64,000 nt of DNA from Aspidapion aeneum (lineage: Eukaryota; Arthropoda; Insecta; Coleoptera; Brentidae). The position numbers and the translations under genes were made by a program. The DNA is taken from positions 66,399,908 through 66,463,907 of the forward strand of contig OY755038.1 of assembly GCA_963576565.1 (NCBI GenBank). Direction: 5' to 3'. The stretch's first letter is position 1. Every line of letters starts with the position of its first letter. Positions 33,001-46,254 of the stretch are shown piece by piece. A model generated the notes under the pieces. That model was not told the origin of the DNA and did no database searches. It worked only from the letters and a program-made list of their open reading frames with translations.

Positions 33001-33866
33001 TATTAACTACATCTTATTCCTCCCTGAACTTCCTGAACCCCCGCCCAAAGGGCTGAAAAATTTTAATTTGTTTTTGAAAAAACGCAAAAACGATCAAATA
33101 AAATAATTGCTAATTTTGCTAAAATTCCTAAACAGCATAGTTAAAAACATCTCCATAACAACTAGGAATAGTCTACTAGCTTTTTAAAAGACGCGTCCTG
33201 AATAAGTACAGTCTAGGGTATGATTATAAATGGCCAATGAAGAAAAAACACCGAAATCTATACCTACGCTAAGGTTTTTAATAGTGGCAAAACTTTATAT
33301 ATTTTTTTATAATTAGAAGGATACGTATCATTTTGCTCTCTTTAATTTATGTTTGTACTTGTGTACAATATTAAATATTACTTAAATTGAAAACGACATG
33401 GGCTCAAACAACTTTTATGAAATGACGCTAAAATTGACATTAAACTCTTGTTTATTTGTTTGATTTTTCGATTTCCACAGCCTACTATGAATATTATGAT
33501 TAGAAAATCACCACCATCTAATAAAAATAAGCCTTTTACGTCAAACTAAAGTTAAACGTCACTATGTTTCAAATCACCACCACGGATAAATAATACATAA
33601 GGCATCTTATGTTTTATTTGAATTTAAATATGTCAAAATTAATGTGCAAATGCCTTTCAGATTTTTATTAGCAGCGAATAAGTTGATCTTTAAGTGTAAC
33701 TTTTTTTACTGAATTTGCCGCCAACTTTTTGAGGGCTCTTTATATTTGTTACTTGTTAAAACGGCCGGGAATGCAGTCTAGCTTGTTTTTTGTATTATTT
33801 CTGCTCTTCCTGGCACTAAAATTAGCCAAAATAGTGAGAAAGAGATGCTAGGAGAGTGAGCGAAAA
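33001..33866. other. Non-coding stretch, nothing recognised
   Basis: No supported feature before the A-run that introduces the AT microsatellite. Confidence 0.4.
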
Positions 33867-34017
<151 letters not shown>

Positions 34018-35949
34018 CAGGGTGACCCAAAACTCTGAGTCCACCCAAATATCTTCTGAACTATTGAAGATAACCGAACCATATTTGGTGATCGATAATA
34101 TCAAGAGATCTATTTTATGAAGGAGCGGTTGTGCCGCCCCTGCATAAGGGGGCGGCATAGGGGCGACCAACTTAAAATTTTTAATTAGAAACCGTTATCG
34201 CTTGATACCTCGTTTTAAAGGTATTTGAAAACTTAATATTTTGATATAATTATTGACCGTTAATTGTCGACATCAAATCTGTCAAAAGCTGTGGACTGTC
34301 AAAACTAATTTTCTCAGTTTTTGTCAAAATTCACAAGTTTGTTGTTTTAAACAAAAACTTTATTGAGAGATATCTTGTTTGAAAGGTCTTTAAAAAACCA
34401 TGTACGCCAACTGTCCCTTGACTATGACAAAAAACGTATCCATCGACTGTCTGTCATACTTATTCTTTTACCAATTTTTACAAATTTTTAACCATAGCTA
34501 TCTAGAAAGAACTTGTGACATACATATGTTTTTGTTCATATTGCCATGTAGTTTAAAGTTTTAGTTGTTTGCCTCTGGTCAATTACAGCATACCCGGGTG
34601 CGATCGCTACCCGGGAAAAACATGGAAAAGCACGAAAATATGGATACAATTACTTATAAAGTCCGTGTCTATGAAAAGTCAATACAACAGCCTAGGATAT
34701 ATTTCTGAGGTCAAAATAAGTCAATTAAAAGCCACTTACTTTAGTCTAAAATTGCTTCGTTTTCGAGATACAGGGTATTAAATTTAGAAAATAAAAATCG
34801 AATAAATAGCTAAAATATAAATATTTTAAACATTGTTTAATGTATTACCTTCAAAATTGGTACCCACGGGTTTTTTGCAATGCTAAAACCCAAATATGGA
34901 CACCTTTTCACTCTGGCCGTTAGAGGGCGCTTTACACTGCACTTCTAAGGGTTTAAACTGGCTATAACTTTTTTCTTAGTTTTTTTTTTTACTTTTTTGT
35001 TCTAAAATGTTGTAATCCGTTAAAGTATTCCGTTTTCTAGATATCTAGTTTTTAGTATTTGATGTCACGCCAAAATATTTAAATTATTTTGAATACTTTA
35101 GCGGATTTTAGCAAGAGGACCTTTTTGGCTTGGAATTGCTCTTAACAAAAAATGTAAAAAGGTACACCGAGAAAAAGTAATGGCTATTTTAAACGATCAG
35201 AAGTCCAGTGTGAAGCGCCCTCTAGCAGCTATAGTAAAAAGGTGTCAATAGTCGAGTTTCGAATCCCAAAAGACTTCCATTGAAAAATGTTCAAAATATA
35301 TGATAAATTCCATTTCTATTTTTTACCTTTAGCACCCTGTATCTCGAAAACGGAGCAATTTCGGACTAAGGTAAGTGACTTTAAATCGGCTTACTTTGAC
35401 GTCAGGAATATTTCGTAGGCTATTGTAGTTATAAACCCTTTTAGAGACACAGAGTCTGTGTAAGTTATTTTACCAATATTTCCACGTTTCTTCTTTTTCT
35501 TCCTTAGAAGATGACAATATCAATAAAATGAAATACGTCTAGAAAATTCCCACGATGGGGAAATGTTTCATATTTCCGGCTTATGGTCTATTCGAGGGGT
35601 CTTTCAGAAACTAACATGTTGATGTGATTGTCACTTGTCGAATAAGCTATTGTTAGATAAAACTTATAAAATTTGTCAAAAATGGTAAAAGAATAAGTTT
35701 GACAGTCGCGAGATTTTGACACAATTTTGGTTTTTCTAAGACCTTTCAAACAAGATATCTCTCATTAGGGTTTTTATTTAAACAACACACTTGTCAATTT
35801 TGACAAAAACTGTAAAAGTTAAGTTTTTTACAGATTTTCCCTCCACAAAAATATATCTCTCAATGTCATCGATCATTGCCAAATATGGTTCAGCTATCTT
35901 CAATAGTTTAGCAGATATTTGGGTGGACCCGGACTTTTGGGGTACCCTG
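34018..35949. mobile_element. Foldback element, CAGGGTG ends, ~0.9 kb arms
   Basis: CAGGGTGACCCAAAACTCTG at 34018 pairs with the end at 35949 (CGGACTTTTGGGGTACCCTG), with TA on each outer side. Inverted homology continues nearly to the centre: GTCCACCCAAATATCT, ACCATATTTGG, AGATATC(T)TGTTTGAAAGGTCTT, CAGCCTAGGATAT, ACTTACTTTAGTC, GAGATACAGGGT, AGGGCGC. Pairs inside about 34390-35750 share one midpoint (about 35060) and the outer pairs another (about 34985). The left arm therefore holds about 150 bp extra, around 34110-34260. The element is essentially one large palindrome without a transposase. Confidence 0.85.
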
Positions 35950-36998
35950 TATATATTTTTGCAATTTAAAAACATCCCAGTGGTAATTAATTTTGATCGG
36001 ATATTTTTGTCTACAATTCAAAAAAAGGACCAAATCTCTAGCTCAAACCGTTAAGAAGTTGTCAAAATCACGTGACCACCTGTCAATTTAACAGAAAATT
36101 ATCAAATATGTGTTTTAGTAAGATTTTTGATGCTGAGTTTTAATATGTACCTGCGGGTTCTTTGCATATCATCATGCCCTTGTCGTACTTATATGGAACG
36201 AAAACATCGAATTATGTATGCCGCATATTTTTTTTCTTTTAAAGGAAAACTATTAACTTTACGACAAAAAGTGTACTATCCTTTTTTGAAGATAATTAAC
36301 ACATTCTGACCCCGTACGGGTTCGTTTTACATAAAAAAATTACTGTCAAAAATACTGTAAATTACTCTTCGGCCATGTTTAAGCCGCCATATCTACCTCA
36401 GTATCAGTTTCTGTTTAAAACTAATAGCCGTTTCTTATGTAGCTTGACATCCTTTTTCGATCCGTATAGTTTTTTGGTAACTCTCATGACTTTGGTGAAA
36501 ACCTGAAAATTTTGTACCCAGGGGTAGGTATAGGCCAATTTCGTGGTTTTTTGAGTGTAACTCAAAAACCGCCTAACCTACGGGAGATATTAGACCCACC
36601 GTGAATACATCTTAACAATATGCAAATTTTTTATTTTTTATGTTTTTTTTGTAACAAATCAAAAAACCTAAAAAAAAACAGTGTATTTGAGGAAATTACA
36701 GAATTTACAGTATAGAGACCAATAAAAATCCAAGTATTGATAGTGTTTTCGAAAGACCATTATAGTAGAAGCTAATCACAATTTGTTTAAGTAAAGTCGA
36801 TGAAATAATAAGAAAGTTACGTACATTTGATTCAAACTCATTTTCGCCATCTTTAAACAAAGATGGCGGGTTGTTTATGCAGGATTGTCGCAGGTATCTT
36901 CATTTTTTTTGGACATGGTCTTATGACGAATCGACTAATATATGTGAGTATCGGTTTGCAATTCAAGCCCAAAATCCTACTGGGCTCTTAGACTATTA
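35887..36998 (+). repeat. Inverted partner of 22034-23190
   Basis: It is the reverse complement of 22034-23190. The homology includes the last ~60 bp of the foldback element and about 1,050 bp beyond it, and ends around TGGGCTCTTAGACTATTA. Because both copies contain the junction, the foldback was already present when this segment was duplicated. Confidence 0.85.
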
Positions 36999-37690
36999 GG
37001 TATTAAAATATAAATAAAATAAATCAATATCTTCAGGTACATTGGGGTCTACAAGCATTCCTATTAAGAGCATAAAACTTTGCTGCTGGTGAAAGAAACG
37101 ATGAAGTAAAATAAAAATAATAAAATGCCCATTTGTTTAAGCGATGACCAATATATTTTTTTAACATCCTGACAAATCTTATTATTTCCCCAATTTAGTA
37201 GAGCTAGCCCATAGACTATCCTCTATTACTAATCGTAACATTTCCACACTGCATATTATGGCTTGTTTTATCTAGAGACCCTGTATGTATGACATATTCT
37301 TACAATAGAGAGACGCGACAAACTCTTCAAAGTCAAATTTATTTAAGTCAAAATCAAAGGATGAAAATATCGGTCCTCTATACTCTAGCTATGTTTGGAG
37401 AGAGACGCACCTTCTATCCTTGTTATTTCATAAGCGTCGGAAAATAAAAATAAACGATTTTTGGCAAACCCTATATAGGGGGTTCGGACAAGCGTGTTTG
37501 TTTTTGTGTTGCATGCTGATTAATGTCACTCATCGCTGACAATTTAATATATATAATATAAAATAATATAACCAAAAAATGATAATTTCAGTGACTTTGA
37601 TCAAGGCTCTGGAATGAATCAAAAGGATCACATTTTAGTCAAAGTCAGATTTTTTTGACTCATTGATCTTTGGATTGATTGTTGCCATTC
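36999..37690. other. Non-coding stretch, nothing recognised
   Basis: No supported feature. Confidence 0.4.
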
Positions 37691-39420
37691 TAGTTTAGGA
37701 CGCCCTCTTTTTCTGCGCCCTATTGGTTGCCATTCTGCTTTGGTAATCTCTCGTCGTTCATCCGTTGTACATGGCCGTACCATATCAGTTGCCTTTTAGT
37801 GATGTCATCCGTTATGCTTCCATCGATTCCCATTCTTTCTTTTATGATCTCATTTCTTATGTGATCAATTCTAGATATTCTCATTGATCTTCTTATTGCA
37901 TCCATTTCGACACTTTCCATTTTTGTTTTGTATTTTTCTGTTACGCGACAAGTCTCTATTCCATAAAACAGCCTGCTTTTCGCCATTGTTTCATATATGT
38001 TAAATTTTACATTCTTTTTTATCTCTCTGCTCCATAAAATACTATTAAGACATCCAATAACCTTTTTTGCTTTTACTATTCTTTTTTCCAATTCTTTACA
38101 GTCTGTTCCTGTCTTATCAAAGGTAACACCCAAGTATACATACTCATTGCATGGAGATATTGTTTGTCCATTTTCTAGTACTAACTCTCTTCATTCGTTT
38201 CCAATACATAAGTATCCCCACTTTTGGTATTCTTCTGTTAACTTTCTCATCTTATACTCCATGTCTTCTTTATCATTAGCCACAATTACTTGGACGTCAG
38301 CAAACTATAGTGGGTATATCGTAAATCGGTCGTTAAGTTGTATTCCCATGCCGTGCACTTTACGTTTCCAGTTTTTTAGAGCTACTGCGATATATATTTT
38401 AAAAAGAGCTGGAAAGATACAACATCCCTGTCTTAAGCCTTTTGTAACCAGGAATTCTTTTGAAAGTCGATTTCCAATTTTAATTTTAGATTTTGATCCT
38501 TTGTATAGTTCTTTTATCGCTTTTATGTATGTATGATTGATATTAGGTTGCTCTAACACTGTCCATTATTTTTCTACTGGAACGGTATCATATGCTTTTT
38601 GTAGGTCCACAAAGGTAACATGAGTCTCTATATTTCTGGCGCACCTTTTCTCAATTACTTGTTTATGACAAAAAACATTATCACTACAAGATCTGCCTGC
38701 ACGAAACCCACCTTGCTCTTCTTCTTCTTGTTCATGAAAATCCTTCTCTATTAGATCTCTAAGAATCCTACCGTACAATCTACTTAGAGTACTGGTTACT
38801 GAAATTCCTCTGTAATTGTTGCAATCCAGCTTGTTTCCTTTTTTATGTATTGAGGATATAAATGCAATTTTCCAATCATTAGGTACTGGATGTCCGTTTA
38901 AGCATTGATTGATAATATATGTAAGATTTTCGAGTAGTTTCTCTGATCTATATTTGACCATTTCAGCATATATTCGCCCAGCTCCGCTAGCTTTTCCGGA
39001 TTTAGGCTTTTTAATATTATTCTTTATCATTTCTTTTTCAATAATTACTTCCTCTCCATGTACTTCTATGTATCTCCTCGGAGAGGCTGCCAGATATTCG
39101 GGTCTCGTCTCCTGCAGCAGTCCCTTGTAGTGTTCTGTCCATTGTTCTGGTTTGATTATCTGGATGTTTACTTTTTCTTTTGTTGGGTTTTTTACTGTAG
39201 AAATGAAGTTCCATACTTCAGAACTCTGCCTACCTCTTACGTGTGTATTTATGTCGTGGCACTTGCGCTCGAATATTTCATTTTATTTTGTGCGTATTAA
39301 ATTTCCTAGCTGTCTTCTGGTTTCCCTGTAGATTTCTAGGTCTCTTTGCTCTTTAGTACTCAGCCATTTCAAGTATGTGCGTTTTTTCTCTTTGACCATT
39401 TCCTGTATTCATCTATCTAG
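37691..39420 (-). pseudogene. Non-LTR retrotransposon reverse transcriptase, dead
   Basis: Three minus-strand frames (39030-38566, 38559-38305, 38133-37720) with linking sequence show an ordered LINE reverse transcriptase. The motifs are KPSGK-like (KPKSGKASG), IINQCLNG..PNDWK, IHKKGNKLDCNNYRGIS, GGFRAGRSCSDN, FVDLQKAYDTV, then GLRQGC. In the third frame, VFDKTGTD-like and LIWYGHVQRM close the thumb and C-terminus. The catalytic FADD box reads F-A-D-V-Q-V-I, lacking the second aspartate, and is preceded by a stop at 38307-38305. Frameshifts separate the pieces. No endonuclease domain was recognised. The clade (RTE- or CR1-like) is uncertain. Confidence 0.8.
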
Positions 39421-39660
39421 AGAATAATTTGGCACTAATTTTAATTAATTTTTCATTGATATAACCATAAAACCATAAAGTATACGGTCTTTCGCTACTA
39501 GTGCGCTGAAAAGGAGAAATTGAAAGCTAGGTAAAAATATAAATTCATTTGACCACCTTTTAACAAATAAGTTATATTCAGATTCTTTTTCATTTGCGAG
39601 GGAGACAGTTTTCGCCTTGAAATTTTTGTAGCAGATAACCACTTTGAGGAGGTAATCTTT
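39421..39660. other. Non-coding spacer
   Basis: Nothing recognised; a 65-codon minus frame has no similarity I know. Confidence 0.3.
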
Positions 39661-40112
39661 AACTCTTTATTTTGATTAGGGAAAGTGGAAAAATTGACAC
39701 CTTGTTTTGAAGATCTGGTTAATTTCTTTACAATTCTGTAAAAATTATATTGATCAGTTTTTTAAAATTTTTGTCTATCGAAAATATATTTTTCTGATTT
39801 AATTTTTATTTTATCCGTCCATATTTAATTAAAAAATTTAAAGGTAAATATATCAACAACTAACCGATACATTTTCATAATTGTTACACGTTTGTAAAAG
39901 ATTCCAAAGACCTTCAAAACAAGGTGCCCCTAGACCCAATTTCCCTAGTCGAAATATAATGGTAAGGTTTGTTTTCCGAAAGGGGTATGTGCTCAAAAAA
40001 TTTCAAGATAGCCAAAAAGTGTATTTTTGGCAAAAAAAGTCGACGTGTTCGATGGTTTTTCCAAAATCGTACTACATATATCCAAAATAGCTTTTGTTAC
40101 CTTTAAAAAAAC
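39661..40112 (+). mobile_element. Relative of the 29604-30848 foldback, uninterrupted
   Basis: The segment 39900-40110 follows 29990-30056 and then 30692-30800 without the nested hAT. Blocks are CCTTCAAAAC, CTAGACCCAATTTCCCTA, GGTAAGG, AAGGGGTATGTGC, AATTTCAAGATAGC, AAAAGTGT, GTGTTCGATGGTTTTTCC, and a terminus ACATCCTGTGTGTA that is a decayed CACCCTGTA end. An inverted match (TAGGGAAAGTGG, ACACCTTGTTTTGAAG) lies at 39676-39712. The left terminus is not found, so it is a partial copy. Confidence 0.65.
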
Positions 40113-41244
40113 ATCCTGTGTGTAAAAAAACAAGACACTGATGAACAAAAATAGGTGAAAAGTCTTAAGTACAGTACCTTTTTTAGGTAATAAATTACCT
40201 TGCATCATGCCAAGTCGTTATATCCCTTCTCAGAAAGTTATGGCTTAATTCAGTTGGACCATGTTCGAATATCTTCTAACCATTATTCCTGTAGTTCCCT
40301 GCGGGGCGGATGCCCGTTATTGATTTAGGAATAACCGCCAAAGTTTAAATTTATTAGCGAACGATAGAGATGTCTCTTTACTTTTTAAGCGAGCTCGTCT
40401 TTGTTTGACTTTTAGCGAGTTAGTTTAAGTTGATATGAGAAGTCTGTTTTAGTTGGATTTTGTGAATATGTATATCTACGTTCCATATAATTTTGAGTAT
40501 TTGCTCAGTTTTAACCGTTAACCCGATGCACATAGGAGCATTTGTATAATAAAACCGGTTAAAAGTAAAAATCACCAAGATTCTCAAAATTACTTTCTAA
40601 TAAGTTCATGCCCGCTTGCTCGAAGTTTTCTTTTGTGGTGTTTACCAGTGTGGAAATGGCTTAAGGGTGGGGGTAATGGATATTTTACAAGCAGGACTTC
40701 GCAATTTGCGAATTCATATGTATTCTGGAAGATCCAGATTTGCCTATTTTCTGGGAAAGATGGTACAAATCTTTCACACCCATTCGTGCCCAATTATGGT
40801 CCATTCTTGATGCCGCATAATAAGAGAGCACACGCGGGAACAGTCAGGTTGGTTAAATCACACCCGCAAATCCAGTTATTTTTCCTATACTGATGTCATA
40901 AGGAAAAACATAGTAAGTACATTCGATAGCTCACATTCTAAGGTAACACTCTATTTAAAATATATTATCTGAGATTGTTTGACTGTGAAATATCAAATAT
41001 CCTTATTGTGTTTTTGCTTATTGACGGGAGTATAAATGTCTCTAGAAAAATGACGCGTGAAACTTCTGTTTTGTGTCCTTCTCTGACTAACTTGAGTTAG
41101 GTTTAGACCCGGTAAGGTCCACTCAGTTCCTTTTAATTTTTTCTCTCAAAGAAAGACTGGAAAAATTGCTTTTAGTTATAACTTGCAATTTATTACCAAA
41201 ATCGATAATAAAAATTCGCTGGAAATTTCAACATGACTAATAAT
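40113..41244. other. Non-coding stretch, nothing recognised
   Basis: Open frames on both strands near 40590-40890 overlap one another and show no recognised similarity. Confidence 0.4.
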
Positions 41245-41249
41245 AGCAG

Positions 41250-41450
41250 TAGCCCCCCCCCCCAAAGCTCCCACCACGTTGCCAATGTTACGCGGGCCGC
41301 GAGATGACTTGCGGGGCCCGAGAAAGGCGAGTGGCTACCGATTCATCGATTCGTACTTCATCGAGCCAGCAGGTGGTCAAAGCCAGTGTCGGAGATGAAC
41401 TTTGGTCAAGGTATGCATCGAGGCGAGTGGGAAAATTATAGAATAAAACG
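41250..41450 (-). mobile_element. GC-rich island, possible LTR/primer-site fragment
   Basis: Composition jumps to clearly GC-rich over ~150 bp in an AT-rich window, next to a C11-12 run at 41252. On the minus strand CGTAACA is followed by TTGGCAACGTGGTGGGAGC (41293-41268). An LTR ending in ..CA followed by a TTGGCAACG-like primer site looks like this in Ty3/gypsy-type elements. I could not find the other LTR end or any gag or pol. It could equally be an unrelated GC-rich insertion. Confidence 0.25.
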
Positions 41451-42121
41451 CATTTCGAAAAGCATTTGTTCAAAAGCAATAGGTAGTTCGAAAAATTTTT
41501 GTTAGAACAAATTTAGTTTTTAAACTTTTTTGAACACCTAACGTAGAACACCCTGTATATAGCTATACTTACGATTATATAAGCTATATAGCGTTTTTTA
41601 TTTATCTGGCTATAGGATGCTTCAATCATTCAAAAAATCCGCTGCAAACAAAAAGACTTTTTTTTGACTTGACACCAAAAATCAAGTGTAAGATCTTAGT
41701 CGTGCTAACGCAGCTATAAAAAATGTTAAAACCTATTTTTAGGAACCGCATGGTTGTCCAGAAATCGGTGTTTTAAATTATAAAAACATAGTTGCTGTAC
41801 TGGAGTGCCACGAAGTCAAACCAGCAAGCTAAGTTATATATTTTTTCAATCTCTACAAGATTGGTCTCTACAAAAATTACTTTATTTTTAACGAACCACC
41901 CCTATTTCGATACCCTGTAGGGATGGTATTTTTCGGACATCATAAATAAACAATACCCTAAACTAAAGCTCGGATCCAGTACTTTTGAATGCGCCTACCA
42001 AATTTTGTAACTATCACTTAAAGGTATTTTTTCCAGAAATAAAAAAAAATAACACAAATCTCGTTTTTAGATCTATACAAGGTGGAATCACCTTAAGTTT
42101 CCATTTTTTGAAAAAAAAACT
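41451..42121. other. Non-coding stretch with one unpaired terminus
   Basis: ACACCCTGTATATA at about 41550 is a reverse-oriented CAGGGTG terminus with no partner found. Nothing else is supported. Confidence 0.35.
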
Positions 42122-44149
42122 TTATTCACCACTTAAATTGAGGGGGTCTGCACATTATACTAGATCTCTAGCATAGAAATTCGTATTCTACGATTTTCTC
42201 TGAAAATTTTGGTGTATTACCCTATATTGTATCACAAATAAGCAAGCAAAAACTCATTTTACAAATGACTAAACATAAAAAAGAGTAGTACCCTGCAGCG
42301 GTGTGCGTTGAGTCTTGAGAAGATAAACAATTTTTGTTAATTCACATATTTGTAATTCGTCGCGTCCTTTCTTTTCGGCAATCATTTACTTCGGATATTT
42401 TCACTAAATGGATATTTTACAGATAATACGCTAATCTTAGGCTAATGCACTTTCCAATATCGTTCTTTTTATCCTAGCAAGCAAAAAAAAACCTTTAAAA
42501 ACTTTATCTAAACAGAAAAAAGCAATCCAAGCAGCCAAATCATGAATGTACGTGGGTATATTTAGTGCCTGTTCATGTCACCTCAATGATACAGCTTTAC
42601 AAAAAATTTTAACTAAAATTTCACCGGATTTATTTTCCTACTTTAAAAAAAAAAGTAAATGCCCTGACGGATCTGATATCTTCCTAGCTGGCCTATTAGC
42701 ACAATTTAAGTGAAGCCATGATATTATATTAGCCTTGAAAACAGTTTTTTGTAAATATTTAGAACCTAAAGCTCTTACGAAGATTTTGGTTATAACACAA
42801 AATATTGACCAAAATGTAGTCTAATATATTCCGAAATCCGCATATTAATACGATGCTTAAAAAAAAATTGTCAAAAAACTGTCATTAGCATTAATGGATT
42901 TTGACCCAAATCTAATCAGCTCGTTAGAGTGTCCAACACTATTTCATGTAAAAATTTTAGTTAGTTAAGGAGCTATCGTGTTACGGACAGACACACACAC
43001 AGACAGACATCACGACGATATTGCTAAGATAGGTCAAAATACAACCAAATAACATTTCTCGGCGTTATCTCAAAAAAAAAAATTTCGTCGAAACTAAGAC
43101 CTTCTCTAGCCATTGCTGCGCGGGCTAGGAAGGTGAGAAACTTAAATTGCAGGCAGCCATATTTTAAGGTTTTTCCCAGAGGGTAGGCTAAGTGTATCTG
43201 TCTATGTAAATGAAAAATTTATTTACAGTTCATCATTATTTTTTTAAAACTTTTTTTCGTTGGCCTATGCTATTTGTTATGATAAACAGCTGATAACTGT
43301 AAAAAGTTATCTCAAAAATTATGATATAGAGTTTACTTTAGATTTTTATTTACTTAAATGAAAGTTTTATTGATTTATCTTGAACCATAAGAAAGAATTA
43401 AACAAGTTTCTTTTTGAACTACCCAATACCTCCAGTGTAGGTCCAGTGTATCAAAAGTAAGCCGCAACACAGCAAGTGGCAACCCAAAACCGGGCAGCCC
43501 TTATTTGTATGCAGAGGGATCTATTTCGCCTGAACTATGTCGACTAAATAAAGTTCAAAGTCTGCTAATGCCGGAAGCTATGTCATCAGCAGTTTCTGTA
43601 CTCACCAGCAAGCTAGGCCGTCTCAATTTCCAAGGAGATTCTTAACACTTCAATATTTTTGTTTGATAAAAGATCTGTGAGGACGGTTTTATAATAAACC
43701 GACAAAACGGCAATTCGAGTTAAAGAAAAAACAAAACCGCAACTATTTGCACTTTTTTTAAATGAGTTTTGGAAACATTTTTTTTCTCAAGATATGCTGT
43801 TTTGCTCTATTTTTATTTTCCCGATCACAATCGGTTACTTCATAGATTTGCTGTAGAAACTGCAACTTAGTCAGATATGTGTAAACAGGGAGTAGTAGGT
43901 ACTAATTTTTGTTTTTGTCAACATAGTTCACCATTTAACCTTATATTGTTTTTTTGTAATTCCATCACAAACTTTTGTGGCACCATTGCAATATCTTCCA
44001 TTTAGCAATAAAACTGCAACTATTTGCAATTATTTTTTAGTATTTTGTGGCAACTGATACACTAGTATTTACTAAAGGGTCTACAGTGCTAAATGCTACA
44101 ATCCTAGGTCTACAAGTGTAGATTTTGGTTGAAGGTTTAACTTATTTTT
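42122..44149. repeat. ~2 kb repeat unit, copy B (uninterrupted)
   Basis: It is a direct repeat of 16842-20339 without the 1.48-kb foldback. The continuous sequence at the insertion point reads ATGAATGTACGTGGG (42541-42555), where copy A has ATGAATGTA, the element, then GTACATGGG. It includes a minus-strand R copy. Small indels distinguish the copies, for example a shorter CACATTGCC region near 42620. Confidence 0.85.
42655..43140 (-). repeat. Dispersed repeat R, near full-length, inside unit B
   Basis: The same R landmarks as at 18868-19351 occur in the same orientation within the duplicated unit, down to the hairpin end near 43120-43140. Confidence 0.8.
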
Positions 44150-44809
44150 CCCGTTATTGCAATAGTTTTTAATATTTATATAAATTGTTTGTAAATACCT
44201 TGCGATATGGGTCATCTTTTTTTGTTGTAAAAAATACATTATTTCCATACAAAGCTTAGAAATAAATAAAAAGAAAATAATATGTTGGTTTAAAAATGGT
44301 AGCCATATTAAAACCTCCAAACGCTACTAGGAGATGTCCAATAAAGTCAGTGTCAGCTCTCCGCTATATTTTACATGTTAATTTTTTAGACAAGTTAGCG
44401 GTGATTAAACCACTGTTCAATTGTTTTGATGGATCTGTAATTGAAAACGGATTCTAATATATCTTGTGCTTTTTACAATATTTAAATATTGATACGTATT
44501 TAATACGGTAATGCATCTACAGATATAGTTTTAAGTTGTTTATGTATTATTTAGCTTAATTTTTGTATATGTTTTTTATCAATCATGGATTATTTCTATT
44601 GTTTTTTGAACTATAAACCACCCCTCAGGGGGTAGTGGTACTACAATTTGAGTCTATTTTTAACGGGAATCCTACGACTGCACGGACTAAATTTCCAATT
44701 CGTTACAAATTTTTTATATGGTTTTTCTTTATTTCTAAAGGTAAGGTAAAACTCACAGAGTGCAGTTATTTGACCTATGAGTATTAAAAAAATACACTTA
44801 ACCCGGTCG
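44150..44809. other. Non-coding stretch, nothing recognised
   Basis: No supported feature. Confidence 0.35.
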
Positions 44810-44833
44810 GTATCAAGTCTATAGACTTGATAC
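44810..44833. repeat. Perfect 24-bp palindrome
   Basis: GTATCAAGTCTA is followed directly by its exact reverse complement TAGACTTGATAC with no spacer. Function unknown; it could be an insertion hotspot scar, a protein binding site or chance. Confidence 0.7.
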
Positions 44834-44869
44834 TTAAACGCGGTCTAAAATGCTAAGTTTTAAGGTCTC

Positions 44870-45340
44870 AGTAAATACTGGTGATAATGTTTTAAGAGTG
44901 TGTTTTTAGTCTCCCATCAAAATCGGTTACTTCAAGGATTTGCTCTGTGAAATAAATCTTAGTCCTATATGTAAATAAAGAGTTGTACGTGTGTTAGTTT
45001 TTGTCAACATAGTTCGCTGATTAAATTTTTACCTACTCGCGTGCGGTACAGTAATTACTTTACTTCTGCTGCACACTGCGCGTCGTTTGTCCAACTGACG
45101 TCGCGTGCGGTAAAATATTACTTTCCGCACTTGTTAGGTAACTATTGTCGTCCCTTTGTAATTAAATCAACATCTATTTGCAGTTTTTTTTTATATTTTT
45201 TGACATCTTTTACTTTTACAAGAGTTGCTGTTGTATTTTTCGTTTCCCGATTAAAGTTAGTTACTTTAAAAATTTTACGTGTGAACTGCAAATTATGCCT
45301 CATTTACTCATTAATTAGTCAGACATTTATGATTATTATT
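44870..45340 (+). repeat. Diverged relics of the ~2 kb unit's 3' part
   Basis: The blocks AATCGGTTACTTCA, GATTTGCT, ATATGTAAA and TTTTTGTCAACATAGTTC at 44920-45015 follow 43825-43930 and 20045-20150. A second, weaker copy lies at 45248-45310 (CCCGATTAAAGTTAGTTACTT). A 101-codon frame at 45041-45346 is not recognised as a gene. Confidence 0.55.
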
Positions 45341-46254
45341 AAATAAAAACACAAACGCATCACTAAAATTGGGTACAATTTTTTTCTAATTTACCCATTC
45401 TTTAAGCATAATCACAAACAAACTATATTAGAGATAATAAAATTTCGTTGGTCGGTATCAGGGTTGTTAAAAAATATATGCATGTCACTTTTTTAACTTT
45501 TTAATAAATAACTCTTTTTCTAAACTGCTTGTTGCAGAAAACAAAACTGAAAACGAACAAGACCCACAAAACAGAAATATATATTAATTTAGGGGTATGT
45601 TTTCACTTTTTATTGACTCTTATTTGACATGAGATTCAAAACTTGCGATGAACGCATGCGTATTTACCGATTTACAGCAAACACAAGCAAAAAAGTTGAA
45701 AGCTTTACATAAAAATTAATAAAAAAAGTGTTTTATTTTGGCACATTAAAACGGTTTAAATAAAAATATCTAAATCAGGCTTTTGTTCACGTGGGTTAAT
45801 TTCGTGCTCTTCCTTTATATTGCAAATTAATTTGCTGGGTACATGGATAGTTTCCATAAGAAAAATAAAAACTTTTCCTTAGTTTAATCAGATACCCTGT
45901 CTACTACTGTAAACATTGCGGGCTAAAGATTCAATTAGGAAATTTCATAAACAATAAATTACCTCGTTAGCTATAATTCCATATAAATTACCACAATTTT
46001 CTTTGATATTTCCTTTCTCTTTATGAAATTCTATAACTCTTGGTGGGTTCTTAGTTTATTAACGATCTCTTTTCATTTTGCTCTTTTCCCAGCTTTCATT
46101 CGCTTCTCTTAAACTCTTAACCTAACTAGCCTTTTCCTTTAACATCGTCGGCTAACTTAATGTTTTTTGGTTGGGTGGTTATCGAGCATGTCCCAGCAAG
46201 CCTTGGCAATATAATCATAGCCTATAATACGAATAGACTGTACCCGTCGCATAA
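45341..46254. other. Non-coding stretch, nothing recognised
   Basis: No supported feature. Confidence 0.4.

Noticed and set aside
45041..45346. 101-codon plus-strand frame with hydrophobic stretches
   Set aside because: It overlaps diverged repeat relics, has low-complexity aromatic/serine composition and no recognised domain.
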